From positions 6,462,022 to 6,524,521 of the forward strand of contig RPFO01000065.1 of assembly GCA_009746045.1 (NCBI GenBank): a stretch of DNA of 62,500 nt, written 5' to 3'. Source of the DNA: Mesostigma viride. Its lineage: Eukaryota; Streptophyta; Mesostigmatophyceae; Mesostigmatales; Mesostigmataceae. How positions within the stretch are numbered: the first letter of the stretch is position 1; every line of letters starts with the position of its first letter. Of the stretch, positions 1 through 12,300 are shown piece after piece. A model generated the notes under the pieces. The model was not told where the DNA came from. It worked only from the letters and a program-made list of their open reading frames with translations, and ran no database searches. A program made the position numbers and the translations under genes.

Positions 1-690
1 AGAGGGAGAGGAGACGGGGAGAGAGGAAGAGGGAGTGGAGGGAGAGGGATGGGCTCACGCTAGAATCGAACCGCGGACGTCGTTATCCACGGCAGCATGG
101 TGACGCCGAACCAAACATCGATTGTAGCGTCAATTGGCTGCGTGTTGTTTCCTTTTTATACCTGCGGGAGCCGTGAAGACCGACGCTTGGATTACGTCAC
201 ATTGTGATCGTCCAATCCGCATGCGTGCGTTTGTCAATAAGAATAATCTAGCGCGCGTTTTCGCCTCGTTGGCCGAATGGCGAGCATGCCACGTTTTCCC
301 GTCCTGAACGCCGGTTACGCTGGCCGTTGACAGGGGTCGCTCCACGGACGATCGGGTCACAACAGCTGTTGGGTTTCGAAAAACCGCACCACCACTGCTG
401 CCGCCATAGCTGTTTTCTGTAATAATCATCGTCTGGCCTGAAGATGGGGAGACAATGCCGCCTCAACTCGCCGCCATAAGAAAAAGGTGCATCAACAGCG
501 CAGTCTTTTTTGATGTCGAGGTGATGTTTGTTGCTATGGCCTTCAAATGGTCCGGTTAGTTTATAGCTAGCCCAATTCTAATCGTGGTCCTGTTCAATGC
601 CGTTTTTCCCCCTTCGATTTATGCGTGCAGGTAAATGTGCAACGAACCCCTACTTACTCGCGCGAGCAGGGTGGCGTCTATGATGCCCTT
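1..690. other. No gene recognised; purine-rich left edge
   Basis: The first 50 bases are purine-rich (GA-type). The rest is unique-looking sequence with only short open frames of under 100 codons, none resembling a known family. A GGTTCGATTC stretch on the minus strand near 65-75 resembles a tRNA B box, but no cloverleaf could be drawn around it. Confidence 0.4.
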
Positions 691-696
691 TTGTAG

Positions 697-1187
697 TCCT
701 CAGCCAGCGATATGGCTTGTTTTTTCGTGTTGGTCCTCAGCCAGCGACATGACTTCTTTTTTCTGGTTGGTTCTCGGCCAGCGATATGCCTTCTTTTTAA
801 GGGTTGGTCCTCAGCCGACATGGCTTCTTTTTTCGTGTTGGTCCTCAGCCAGCGATATGCCTTCTTTTTTAGGGTTGGTCCTCAGCCAGCAATATGTTTT
901 CTTTTTTCGTGTTGGTCCTCAGCCAGCGACACGGCTTCTTTTTAAGGGTTGGTCCTCAGCGAGCGACCAGATTTTTTTCGTATTGGTCCTCTGCCAGCTA
1001 AATGTTTCTTTTTTCGTGTTGGTCCTAAGCCAGCTAAATGTTTTTTTTTCGTGTTGGTCGTCAGCCAGCGATATGTTTTCTTTTTTCGTGTTGGTCGTCA
1101 GCCAGCGATATGTTTTCTTTTTTCGTGTTGGTCCTCAGCCAGCGATATGGCTTCTTTTTTCGTGTTGGTCCTCAGCCAGCGATATGT
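697..1187. repeat. Minisatellite, about 37-bp unit
   Basis: About 13 imperfect head-to-tail units built on GTTGGTCCTCAGCCAGCGAT followed by ATG and a T-rich spacer ending in a run of T and CGT. Units differ by small indels in the T run. The array abuts the 30-bp minisatellite at 1188 without spacer. No spacers of unique sequence occur, so this is not a CRISPR. The long open frames through it follow from the repeat and are not evidence of a protein. Confidence 0.85.
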
Positions 1188-4028
1188 CCACCACCACCAT
1201 CCATGCATGCCAGCACCCCCACCACATCCATCCATGCGTGCCAGCCCCCACCACCACCATCCATGCGTGCCAGCCACCCACCACCACCATCCATGCATGC
1301 CAGCACCCACCACCATCATCCATGCATGCCAGCACCCCACCACCACCATCCATGCGTGCCAGCCACCCCACCACCACCATCCATGCGTGCCAGCCACCCA
1401 CCACCACCATCCATGCATGCCAGCACCCACCACCACCATCCATGCGTGCCAGCACCCACCACCACCATCCATGCATGCCAGCCACCCACCACCACATCCA
1501 TGCGTGCCAGCACACCCACCACCACCATCCATGCGTGCCAGCACCCCACCACCACCATCCATGCATGCCAGCCACCCACCACCACATCCATGCGTGCCAG
1601 CCACCCACCACCACCATCCATGCATGCCAGCCCCACCACCACCATCCATGCGTGCCAGCCACCCACCACCACCATCCATGCATGCCAGCACCCACCACCA
1701 TCATCCATGCATGCCAGCACCCCACCACCACCATCCATGCGTGCCAGCCACCCACCACCACCATCCATGCGTGCCAGCCACCCACCACCACCATCCATGC
1801 ATGCCAGCACCCACCACCACCATCCATGCGTGCCAGCCACCCACCACCACCATCCATGCATGCCAGCACCCCACCACCATCATCCATGCATGCCAGCACC
1901 CACCACCACCATCCATGCGTGCCAGCCACCCACCACCACCATCCATGCGTGCCAGCCACCCACCACCACCATCCATGCGTGCCAGCCACCCACCACCACA
2001 TCCATGCGTGCCAGCCACCCACCACCACCATCCATGCGTGCCAGCCACCCACCACCACCATCCATGCGTGCCAGCCACCCACCACCACCATCCATGCGTG
2101 CCAGCCACCCACCACCACCATCCATGCGTGCCAGCCACCCACCACCACCATCCATGCATGCCAGCACCCCACCACCATCATCCATGCATGCCAGCACCCA
2201 CCACCACCATCCATGCGTGCCAGCACCCACCACCACCATCCATGCATGCCAGCCACCCACCACCACATCCATGCGTGCCAGCCACCCACCACCACCATCC
2301 ATGCGTGCCAGCACCCCACCACCACATCCATGCGTGCCAGCCACCCACCACCACCATCCATGCGTGCCAGCCACCCCACCACCATCCATGCGTGCCAGCC
2401 ACCCACCACCACCATCCATGCGTGCCAGCCACCCACCACCACCATCCATGCGTGCCAGCCACCCACCACCATCATCCATGCGTGCCAGCCACCCACCACC
2501 ACCATCCATGCATGCCAGCCACCCACCACCATCCATCCATGCATGCCAGCCACCCACCACCACCATCCATGCATGCCAGCACCCCACCACCATCATCCAT
2601 GCATGCCAGCCACCCACCACCACCATCCATGCATGCCAGCACCCCACCACCATCATCCATGCATGCCAGCACCCCACCACCACCATCCATGCGTGCCAGC
2701 ACCCCACCACCACCATCCATGCATGCCAGCCACCCACCACCACCATCCATGCGTGCCAGCCACCCACCACCACCATCCATGCATGCCAGCACCCACCACC
2801 ACCATCCATGCGTGCCAGCCACCCACCACCACCATCCATGCATGCCAGCACCCCACCACCATCATCCATGCATGCCAGCACCCACCACCACCATCCATGC
2901 GTGCCAGCACCCCACCACCACCATCCATGCATGCCAGCACCCCACCACCACATCCATGCATGCCAGCACCCCACCACCACCATCCATGCGTGCCAGCACC
3001 CCACCACCACCATCCATGCATGCCAGCCACCCACCACCATCATCCATGCGTGCCAGCACCCACCACCACCATCCATGCGTGCCAGCACCCCACCACCACC
3101 ATCCATGCGTGCCAGCCACCCACCACCACCATCCATGCGTGCCAGCCACCCACCACCACCATCCATGCGTGCCAGCCACCCACCACCACCATCCATGCGT
3201 GCCAGCCACCCACCACCACCATCCATGCGTGCCAGCACCCACCACCACATCCATGCGCCCAGCCACCCACCACCACCACCATCCATGCATGCCAGCCACC
3301 CACCACCATCATCCATGCATGCCAGCCACCCACCACCACCATCCATGCATGCCAGCACCCCACCACCATCATCCATGCATGCCAGCCACCCACCACCACC
3401 ATCCATGCATGCCAGCACCCCACCACCATCATCCATGCATGCCAGCACCCACCACCACCATCCATGCGTGCCAGCACCCCACCACCACCATCCATGCATG
3501 CCAGCCACCACCACCATCCATGCGTGCCAGCCACCCACCACCACCATCCATGCATGCCAGCACCCACCACCACCATCCATGCGTGCCAGCCACCCACCAC
3601 CACCATCCATGCATGCCAGCACCCACCACCATCATCCATGCATGCCAGCACCCCCACCACCATCCATGCGTGCCAGCCACCCACCACCACCATCCATGCG
3701 TGCCAGCCACCCACCACCATCCATGCATGCCAGCACCCCACCACCACCATCCATGCGTGCCAGCCACCCACCACCACCATCCATGCGTGCCAGCCACCCA
3801 CCACCACCATCCATGCGTGCCAGCCACCCACCACCACCATCCATGCATGCCAGCACCCCACCACCATCATCCATGCATGCCAGCACCCACCACCACCATC
3901 CATGCGTGCCAGCCACCCACCACCACCATCCATGCGTGCCAGCCACCCACCACCACCATCCATGCGTGCCAGCCACCCACCACCACCATCCATGCCTGCC
4001 AGCCACCCACCACCACCATCCATGCGTG
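1188..4028. repeat. Minisatellite, 30-bp unit (CCACCACCATCCATGC...)
   Basis: About 95 tandem units of 27-31 bp, most often 30 bp. Each contains CCACCACCATCCATGC, then ATGCCAGC or GTGCCAGC, then CACCC. Two main variants alternate: GCATGC units are often followed by CAGCACCC, and GCGTGC units usually by CAGCCACCC. The A/G difference sits at a CpG, as deamination would give. Because 30 is divisible by three and the unit lacks stops, frames of 1000 codons or more stay open on both strands, which is expected by chance for such a unit. Confidence 0.93.
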
Positions 4029-4064
4029 ATTTTTTTGGGGAGTGGTTAGTATTGTTTTTGGGTA

Positions 4065-4770
4065 GGGTCGCTCTGCAGAGTGACCCCTACCCTTGCGCAA
4101 TGTCGCAGTCTTTGTTTGTAAGGTCGCGCTGCAGAGTGACCCCCTCACAATGCAAACTTCCATTCAGTGTTTGTAGGGTCGCGCTGCAGAGTCACCTTTC
4201 CAAGATGCGTTATTCAATAACATTTTGTTGGTAGGGTCGCGCTGCAGAGTCACCTTTCCAAGATACGTTATTCAATAACATTTTGTTTGTAGGGTCGCGC
4301 TGCAGAGTCACCTTTCCAAGATACGTTATTCAATCACATTTTGGTTGTAGGGTCGCGATGCAGAGTCACCCTTTCCGGATACGTTATTCAATAACATTTT
4401 GTTTGTAGGGTAGCGCTGCAGAGTCACCTTTCCAAGATACGTTATTCAATCACATTTTGGTTGTAGGGTCGCGTTGCAGAGTCACCCTTTCCAGATACGT
4501 TATTCAATAACATTTTGTTTGTAGGGTAGTGCTGCAGAGTCACCCTTTCCAGATACGTTATTCAATAACATTTTGTTTGTAGGGTAGCGCGTCCGAGTGA
4601 CCTTTCCAAGATACGTTATTCAATCACATTTGTGTTGTAAGGTCGCGCTGCCGAGTCACCCTTTCCAGATACGTTTATAAAAGTTACATCTTCGATTTTT
4701 TTTTTCCCAAACCTGAATGGGATTTCATCCTTGTTTCTTCTTAGGGTAGCGCTGCAGCGCCACCCCTCAC
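4065..4770. repeat. 58-bp tandem array built on a PstI-core palindrome
   Basis: About 12 units of 56-60 bp. Each starts with GGGTCGCGCTGCAGAGTCAC or a close variant, followed by CTTTCCAAGATACGTTATTC and AATAACATTTTGTTT. The first unit carries the near-perfect palindrome GGGTC-GCTCTGCAGA-GTGACCC around the CTGCAG core. The same palindrome recurs singly inside the introns of the downstream gene. The array ends about 65 bp before the 3' splice site at 4835, so it probably lies in an intron or 5' flank of that gene. Confidence 0.85.
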
Positions 4771-4835
4771 GCTGATGCGAATTTACACTTTCTTCATCCG
4801 ACATTGGTCTATTTGTTTTTCCTTATTTGCCGCAG

Positions 4836-6308
4836 AAGGAACAAGAGAAGGAGAGGGAAGTTCAGCTTCAGAAGGAAAAGGAGGAGCAGGAGAGGGCCTC
4901 CTTGCTTCAGAAGGGAAAAGAGGTGGAGAGGGCCACCTATGTCGACAAGGTCAAGTCGACGAGCGAGTCTCCTAAGTATAGTACGCCACCCGCCTCTCCG
5001 CCCAAGGGCGTAGAGGAGTTTCCTCCTCTGTCAACAATGCTTGCTGCCGGGGCTGGGCCAAGCTCCGTGGAGGCGTCGGCCTCCAAATCTCCCAAGCGGC
5101 CCGCACCTGAGGCACAGGCTGCCGGGGCTGGGTCCAGCTCCGTTGTGTCTCCACAGTCTCCTCAGCGGCCCGCACCTGAGGCACAGGCTGCCGGGGCTGG
5201 GTCCAGCTCCGTTGTGTCTCCACAGTCTCCCCAGCGGCCCGCCATCAACAAGGAGTCCCCCGTCCTCGGGAAGTCGACCTCAAACTCGCCGAGGTCCGCC
5301 CCCGTCGAGGTGGTTACCTCGAAGCCCAGCTCGCCGCCCAAGTCTTCTCCAAGGGCCCACCACGAGGCGTCTGAGCAGGGCAGCCCGCCGCCCAAGTCAC
5401 CTCTAAGGTCCCACCACGAGGCTTCGACCTCGAAGGTCAGCACGTCGCCCAGGTCTCCTTCAAGGTCCCTACCCGAGGCCTCGACCTCACAGCCCAGCTC
5501 GCAGCCCGCGTCTCCCCAAAGCTCCCCTCCAAAGAAGGGGGCGACCTCCAAGTCCCGATCACCGCCCAAGTCGCCTGCAAAGTCTCACGGTCGGAAGTCT
5601 CCGCCCAAGCGCCGGTCGCCACCCAAGCGCCGGTCGTCAAACTCACCTCCGAGGAGCCGCTCCCCACAGGCAAGAAAGAAAGCAAGAGCGGAATGGGAGG
5701 AGAAGGAGGATGACCATGAGCGGTTCCTGCGTGATCTGCAGAAGAACATTGACCTCCTGATCAGCATGGAGGACAGGGACAAGGCAGACCCAAGGCCACT
5801 GGAGGATCTTCCGGAGGAGGAAAGAAAGAGAAGGAATGACCGCATGGCACTTCTGACTTCTTATCTGGATCAGGCAACGCAGCACGCCGAAGATCTGGTG
5901 AATCTGGAGAAAAAGGACAAGGAACGGAAGGCCGCCCAGGAGCTCCTGGAAAGGGAGCAGAGGGAATGGGTGAAGAAGGAAAGGGCAGAGCGAGAGGCGA
6001 AGCAGGCAGAAATGGAAGCTGCGGAGATGGAGGAGGCGGAGCGCAGGAAGAGGAGGGCGTCGTGGGAGCGGGACGAAAAGGAGAGAAAGGCGAATGAGGA
6101 AAGGAAAAAGAAGGACGAGGAGGCAAAGGCGAAGAGGAAGGTGCAGGAGGAGGGGAAGAGGATGATGGAGGCGGGTGTGGCGGCACGCCTGAAATACCAA
6201 GCCAAACTTGAGGAGGAGCGCAGGAAGGCGCAGGCTGCAGAAAAGTCGACGGAGGTGGATGGGAAGACCGCGGGGGTCTCGGAGAAGGAGGGTACGGAGC
6301 CGTCTCAG
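4836..6308 (+). CDS. Exon: Ser/Pro-rich then charged coiled-coil region
   Basis: 491 codons, phase 0 at both ends. It opens with a Glu/Lys/Gln-rich helix (KEQEKEREVQLQKEKEEQE). There follows a long stretch of SP, KSP and RSP motifs, including two near-identical copies of a segment with AQAAGAGSSSVVSPQSPQRP at about 5110-5240. Next come RS-like repeats (SPPKRRSPPKRRSS), then about 200 residues of Glu/Lys/Arg-rich sequence typical of a single long helix or coiled coil. The composition suggests a nuclear, phosphorylatable, nucleic-acid-associated protein, but that is inference from composition only. The donor CAG|GTGAGA follows at 6309. Confidence 0.7.
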
Positions 6309-9300
6309 GTGAGAAACAGTTTTTACCCCCATTAGTGTGCGTGTTTTTTTTAACGGTTTCGTTATTCCTTATCTCTGCTAAGCTCGTCTGACCATGAATG
6401 GGTCATTTCGCAGAGTGACCCTAACCTGAACCAACAAGTATGCTTTTCCCTGTTGTTTTGATTTCAGAGGAAGCGGGGGGCAGACGAAAAGAAGTCAGAG
6501 GATCCCAAGAAGAGCGGGACAACAACGGAGGTGAGCGATAAGTAATCCTGTGTTTTTCGCCTTTGTTCTTTGTTCATTTGTCCTTCATTTCTGAGTTGCC
6601 GTTTCCTTCGCATGTGTGATTAATTTATGGAGGGTCATTTCGCAGAGTGACCCTAAACTTTTTCAACGAGTATGCTTTCCTCTGTCTTGCTGCATCCAGA
6701 GGAAGAAAGGGGGAGATGAGACAGAGTCTCAGGGGAACGCCGAGGTTGGGAGTGGGGAGGAGAAATTGCGGGTGAGCTAATAATTTTTTCGCCGCTTCAT
6801 AGTGCATGTCAGTTAGTCGTTCGTTCTGTTTGAGATTTTTTTATGAAGGGTCACTTCGCAGAGTGACCCTAAACTTTTTTTCCGATTATGCTTTTTTTCG
6901 TTTTGTGGACCTGTGTGCAGCCGATCCAGTTGAGGGGCTTGGAAACTTGGAAGTCATGGTTGACGACTTACGAAAAACATCTGAACGATGACGCCAAGTC
7001 GTTCTTGAGCACCCTTGTGTCGAAGGAGATCGAAGTTGCGATCGATGACGGTGTCTGGCATGAAAGGATCTCAGTCGGGTCTGATGAGAAGATGAACCCT
7101 TGGAGTGATCCAACACTTCGTGATCTTTTGTTCGAAGTCATGGGGCGGAGCCTTCGAGGCAAAAGGTTAAAGGGGAAAGAAATTGCATCTCTTTTCGACA
7201 CCTTTGAGTTGCTTGTTACCGAGTGCGGGTCAACGATACCGGACGCAGCGGATGTTACAGCTTATGTTCCTCGAAGCCTGCTCGTCTGGATCAAGCTGTC
7301 TTGTGCGACCAAACAGTACTGCAAGGACACGAGACAGCACCCATTGTCACACGAGTATTTTGACATCATCATATCTGTCTGCAGGTGGGAAATGTACCAG
7401 GTCCTAGAGCAGGGGAAGACAGGTGAGGATTGGGACACCTCCCCGCTGACGGAAACGGATGTCAATCTGCTCTTGAAGAAAGGGTTCAAGGCTGCACAGT
7501 TCGACTGGGATGTCTTCGGCGACTTTCTGATCGCCATGGACCACTCGGTATCTCCCGAGTTGTTCAGGGCTGGTTCGGAAGTGATTGAAGATTTGGATGG
7601 GGTTAGATCGCACTTCCTTTCGTCGTATTCAGTGTGGATGGCGCAGTTTAGGGTGAACCCAGACCCTATTCTTCCGAGTCGAGCTGTTGAATTGTTTCTT
7701 CAGTTGTGCGAGGATGAGATCCTGCGTTTTCGTCAGAGTGGGGAGTTCGACATGGCCGGACAGTATGAGCCCCCACGAAAGGAGGTTGTCGCATGGCTTG
7801 AGTACAAGGGGATCGACGACTGCCTGTCGTTAGTGACGGCGAACATAAACGAGAAATCATGGAGTCAGGACATGCTATCTCACTTGTTTTTTCTTCGGAC
7901 GTTTTTCGAAAACGAACTGAGCCACACAACTCCATCTGAGATGTGGCCGATCGGACAAGTGTTGCGGGAGTGGAGATTTGACATTGAGGTAATTATTGAC
8001 ATTTGTGTACATTTTTATTCAGTCCGTTTAGATTAGTGTTGTGTATTTCTTTTGTTGAAAATTGTTACTAACGATGAACGCATTTCTTGCTCTACTTCCC
8101 GCCAGGAGGGTGACATTCCATGTTTTGAGGGACAAAGTCCTTCAGCGTGGAACCCGGAGGTAAGCAAATGCCGCTAAAGGTTCGGGTCGATTTGTGAAGA
8201 TAGGATATTCAAGAAATACTTCCTGTTTTGACTGACTTTGTATATTTATCTGAACGCACGTTTTGTCTTGCAGGACGACGATCAACATTTCGAAGAGGTC
8301 GAAGGGATGGGGACGGAGAACGTAGAGGTAGGAAATTTGGTTCATTTTACTGTTCAAGCCCAGGGTTGGGGTCGCTCCGCAGAGCAACGTTAAAACAAAA
8401 TTAATGCTCGTTTTTTTTATGTCATCGTCTGAATTATTATTATTTTTTTTTCATGCAGGAGGTGGACGAGAAGGAAGAGGAGGAGAAGGAGCAGGAGGTG
8501 GACGAGGAGGAAGAGGAGGAGGAGCACGAGGAGGAGGAGGAGGAGGAAGAAAATGAGCCCGAGCCAACTCCGAAGGGGAAGGGGAAGGCAAAGGTTTGTG
8601 CAATGTTTTTTAAGTTTATAACGCTGAAGGTCGCGCTGCAGAGCTAGGATGCCAGAGTGCAGATTATTCTTCTTAATACATTTCGCTTCATGTGTATGTT
8701 GTGTGTTGTTGGTATACCTTCCAGCAGGCTAAAAAAAGGGCGACGACGACACTCCAAGCAGCTTACCTAAAGCTTATTGCCAGAAGGAAGAAGGTGCAGA
8801 CTGCCTGTGATATTGGCGAACTCATCCTAGGCAATCCCCCTAAGGATGTTACGATGGGTGCCGGGGAGTTTCGCAAGTATCTCACCCAACTACGCGTTGA
8901 GGCGGCGGCCGATTTCGCAATGCAAGGCGCCGACACCTTCAACGGTGACCTGGCCTATGATTTTGTCAACCAAGTCAAGTCCAAGGGCACCGAAAAGTTC
9001 AAGTGGAAACCAAAGGCGTACACGGAGGCGAAGGTGGACAAGGTCATCAAGTTCATGAAGTGGGATCTCAAGAGAAGGGATCGTGAACGGGCGAAGCTGC
9101 TTGAGGGTCAGGCAAAAGATTCCAAAAAGAAGAGGGATGCGGATAAAAAGGAGAAGGGGAAGGATAAGGGGGAGGATGACGCGGCCGGGGGGAGAAGGGC
9201 GGGAAGGGAAAGAAGGGGAAGAAGGCGGGAGAAAAGGAAGAGGTGCGTTTTTTGCGGAATTGTAGATTTAGAGGGGTAGCTCTGTGGAGTGAACCTTTTT

Positions 9301-12300
9301 ACCTTCTCCGTTCTTTGCACCCTATTCGGAATTTTTTGTCTGCACGCCGACTATTTGCAAACGTTAAACTATTTATTGTTTTCCTGTCTCATCCTTGTCA
9401 ATGCCTTCCTCCAGGGTGGCGAGGGGGAGAAAGGCGGAAAAGGAAAGAAGGGGAAGAAGGCGGGAGAAAAGGAAGCGGTGCGTTTTTGGTGATTTAGATT
9501 CAGAGGGGTAGCTCCGTGGAGTGACCCTTTTTACCTTCTGTGTTCTTAGCACCCTACTCTGAGATTTTCCTACGCTCGCGGACTATATGCATACGTTTGA
9601 CTATTTATTGCTTTCTTGTCTCATGTTCGTCAATGCCTTCGTTCAGGGTGCCGAGGGGGAAGGAGACGGTGACGGAAGGTTGGCCGGCAATGATGCCGTT
9701 TTTGCACTCGTCAAGGAGATGCTTAACTACGTCGAAGCCAGGGGCAAGGCGCCGGCGTCGGATATATTAAAGTGGCCTACCTTCTCCCCTTTTCTTGAGC
9801 TTCTGAAAGCACTTTCAAAGCTCTTCAAGGAGGGGATCCTGACGAGTAGTGGAAAGGTGGACAAGGAGCCGATCATCAAAGATTGGAAGATGGCAACGAC
9901 CGTGGACTCCGAGAAGGAGATCAGGGACAAAGCCATTCGGGACGCGAATGCTGTGCGGGAATCCCGTTGGATTCGACCGAGTGACTTCATCGATACCGGT
10001 TGCAATAGCATGCGCATTCACACCGTCAACGGGCTGATTTTGCCTGACAACATGAGGCAGCGGTTGCTAAGCGATGAGGTGTTCAGGGAGAACGGGCGCA
10101 TCTTGCTGAATGCAAAGACAAACAGTTTGCATTTTAACTCGTCGTCTGTCCCAACTCAGTCCTCACAGGAGGACTGAGTTGACAATTTTCAACCGCGTGT
10201 AGCGACTAGGTGGGGGGTCCATCCCAAATGTTTTGATGTGGATCTGGGGTGTACTAGATATCATTTTGTTGGCAAAAATACTGCATATGTGAAAACTTGA
10301 CCCGAACACCTGAAAATTACACGGACGTTGGGCGCCCCTCGCGAATTTGCATTTTTCGGGATAAGAACGAGTGGGAAAAATTCAATCAAATCCTGGTGCA
10401 TGAAGAAAAAATATAGGCATGTAAACAACATAGTTCTTGAAGCGTGGCAAAAAACTGGGCTCCATTTGGCCACTGCAACTGCCTGAAACAATTAAAAAAC
10501 TCTCAGTCCTCAGGAGAGGAATGGGGCTTTTGCTAACTTTGCTAGCATGTAAGTGCGGTCATACTACATCACCGTGGCCACCAACCATCCCAATCAACTC
10601 ATTTCCCTTCAAGCATTACAGGACAACACACTTGCATCATCATACTTCAGGTATATCATACCTTATCATGTAGTGAGAGCCTATGCATGCATGTAGGGAA
10701 TGGGCTTGGATACCTACCAACAAAGGGTTATGTTATAAGTGTCAACCACCAATATAATGGGTAGGTTAAGCATATTTCCATTGTTTCAAACAACAATAGA
10801 TATGGCTATAACTGTTTTGCCTTGCCATGATGTGGCCAACATAGTTGCTGGCACATGATGGCAGTGGTTTGTCACCAAGACTTTTCACTCACCCGTAAAA
10901 GCTTGAATGCACCCTTGACGCAGCCCGTGGCCACACAATCATGCAGTATGAACGTAGCAAAAGAATAACTAACATCTATGAAGGTGTTTAAACCTGCACA
11001 GCTCCTAAAAACCTGCACAACTACACTGGGTTAAGGCAAATGCCTGCTAACATCATCTGAAAAGGGGGTTTTAGAGAGGGGCAGGCAACGGTCAAGAAAG
11101 AGCATCAAGACTTGAACCTGACAACGCCTCGCAAGCTTAAACTCATGCACGAACATCAAGGAACGAAGAGGCAACGATTATCCGGCTTTACCTGGCACGG
11201 CTGGCGTTACCTTGGCCCAGGCGGTGCCCGCAAAAGTGGCACTTTGCGGCACATAGACCATGACGTGACAGAATGGTCGAGATCATCAAATCTATACTGT
11301 CACTCAATATATTCTAATACAACTCATGTTAAAATGTAGAAAGAAACCTATCAGCCATTGAAATTGCGCCGGAAAGCAAGCGCAGTAATCAATTCCGTCG
11401 ACCTGCCTTATCGCAGTTTTTTCCAGCAAGAACAGTGCCGACACCGGGTAAATCGCATCCCCGCGAGCTAAAAATTGATTTATATCATCTTTAGGGCATT
11501 TTAAATCTATTTACTGAGTTTGGACGGCTAACTCGTCCGCAAACGTAAACTGCATGCATGGGCGCGAGCCGCCATGGCTAGGTCGTGCATTTCCGGAACT
11601 CGCGTTTCACGTGGAAAAGTACCCTTACCACCTGTACTTTGACCGTACAGTTAGCCGCGCATACCAAATCCAAAAAAATCCCAAAAATATGTCCAAGAAA
11701 GATCTTTTCACGTAGTATTTGAATAAATTTTGAGAGAATTTTTTTGTCAAACATTCTGACCGGGGCGAATTTTCTACGAAACCCAAAAACTCGGTCCTCT
11801 AGAGAGGACTGAGTTCAACTCAGTCCTCCGTAGAGGACCAGGGACAGACGACGAGTTAAGGTGTGCATCCCTGTGTGGCAGTTCGCCTTTCAAGCGCTTG
11901 CGGAAACCAAGCCAAGCCTCTTCGCCAAACACATCACGTCCACCGGCCCTTACCGGGATTGGCTGAAAAAATGCCATGGCGCTAGGACTGACGCGGAGTT
12001 CGTGGGCTCGCGTTACTTTCGCCCCTTGTCCGACAAGGAGATTGAGAAGTATCTTGGAACCAAGTCCACCGCTTCTTTCCTCAAGAGAGGTGTTGAGTTC
12101 CGGACCTATGCACGAGTCGGGGAACAAGACGACGTTCTGCCCTTTGATTTTCAACCAAGGGAGGTCTTCAGCCTAATAAGCCAGACCTCCTTAAAGGCAT
12201 TCGACCCAAGATTTCACGAAGAACATCCTGATGGCGAATATCTCGTTCTTCGATATGCGGTGGTCGACGGAAACCACTATTTCAAGGGTTTAAAGTCTTT

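Larger units (their letters stand above)
6400..9527. repeat. Single palindromic motifs inside introns
   Basis: Copies of an imperfect 22-bp palindrome of the form GGGTCRYTYYGCAGAGTGAC plus CC lie at 6400-6421, 6632-6653 and 6848-6869, with more diverged copies near 8368, 8629, 9273 and 9506-9527. Each is in a different intron of the same gene, usually followed by CTAA or T-rich sequence. They match the unit of the upstream 58-bp array. In RNA each could fold into a short hairpin. Confidence 0.75.

Noticed and set aside
55-130. tRNA-like B box on the minus strand
   Set aside because: The T-stem does not pair and no A box or acceptor stem fits.
635-4234. A 1199-codon open frame (and similar ones on both strands) across the minisatellites
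   Set aside because: The 30-bp unit has no stop in most frames, so every frame stays open; flanks show no splice or start context.
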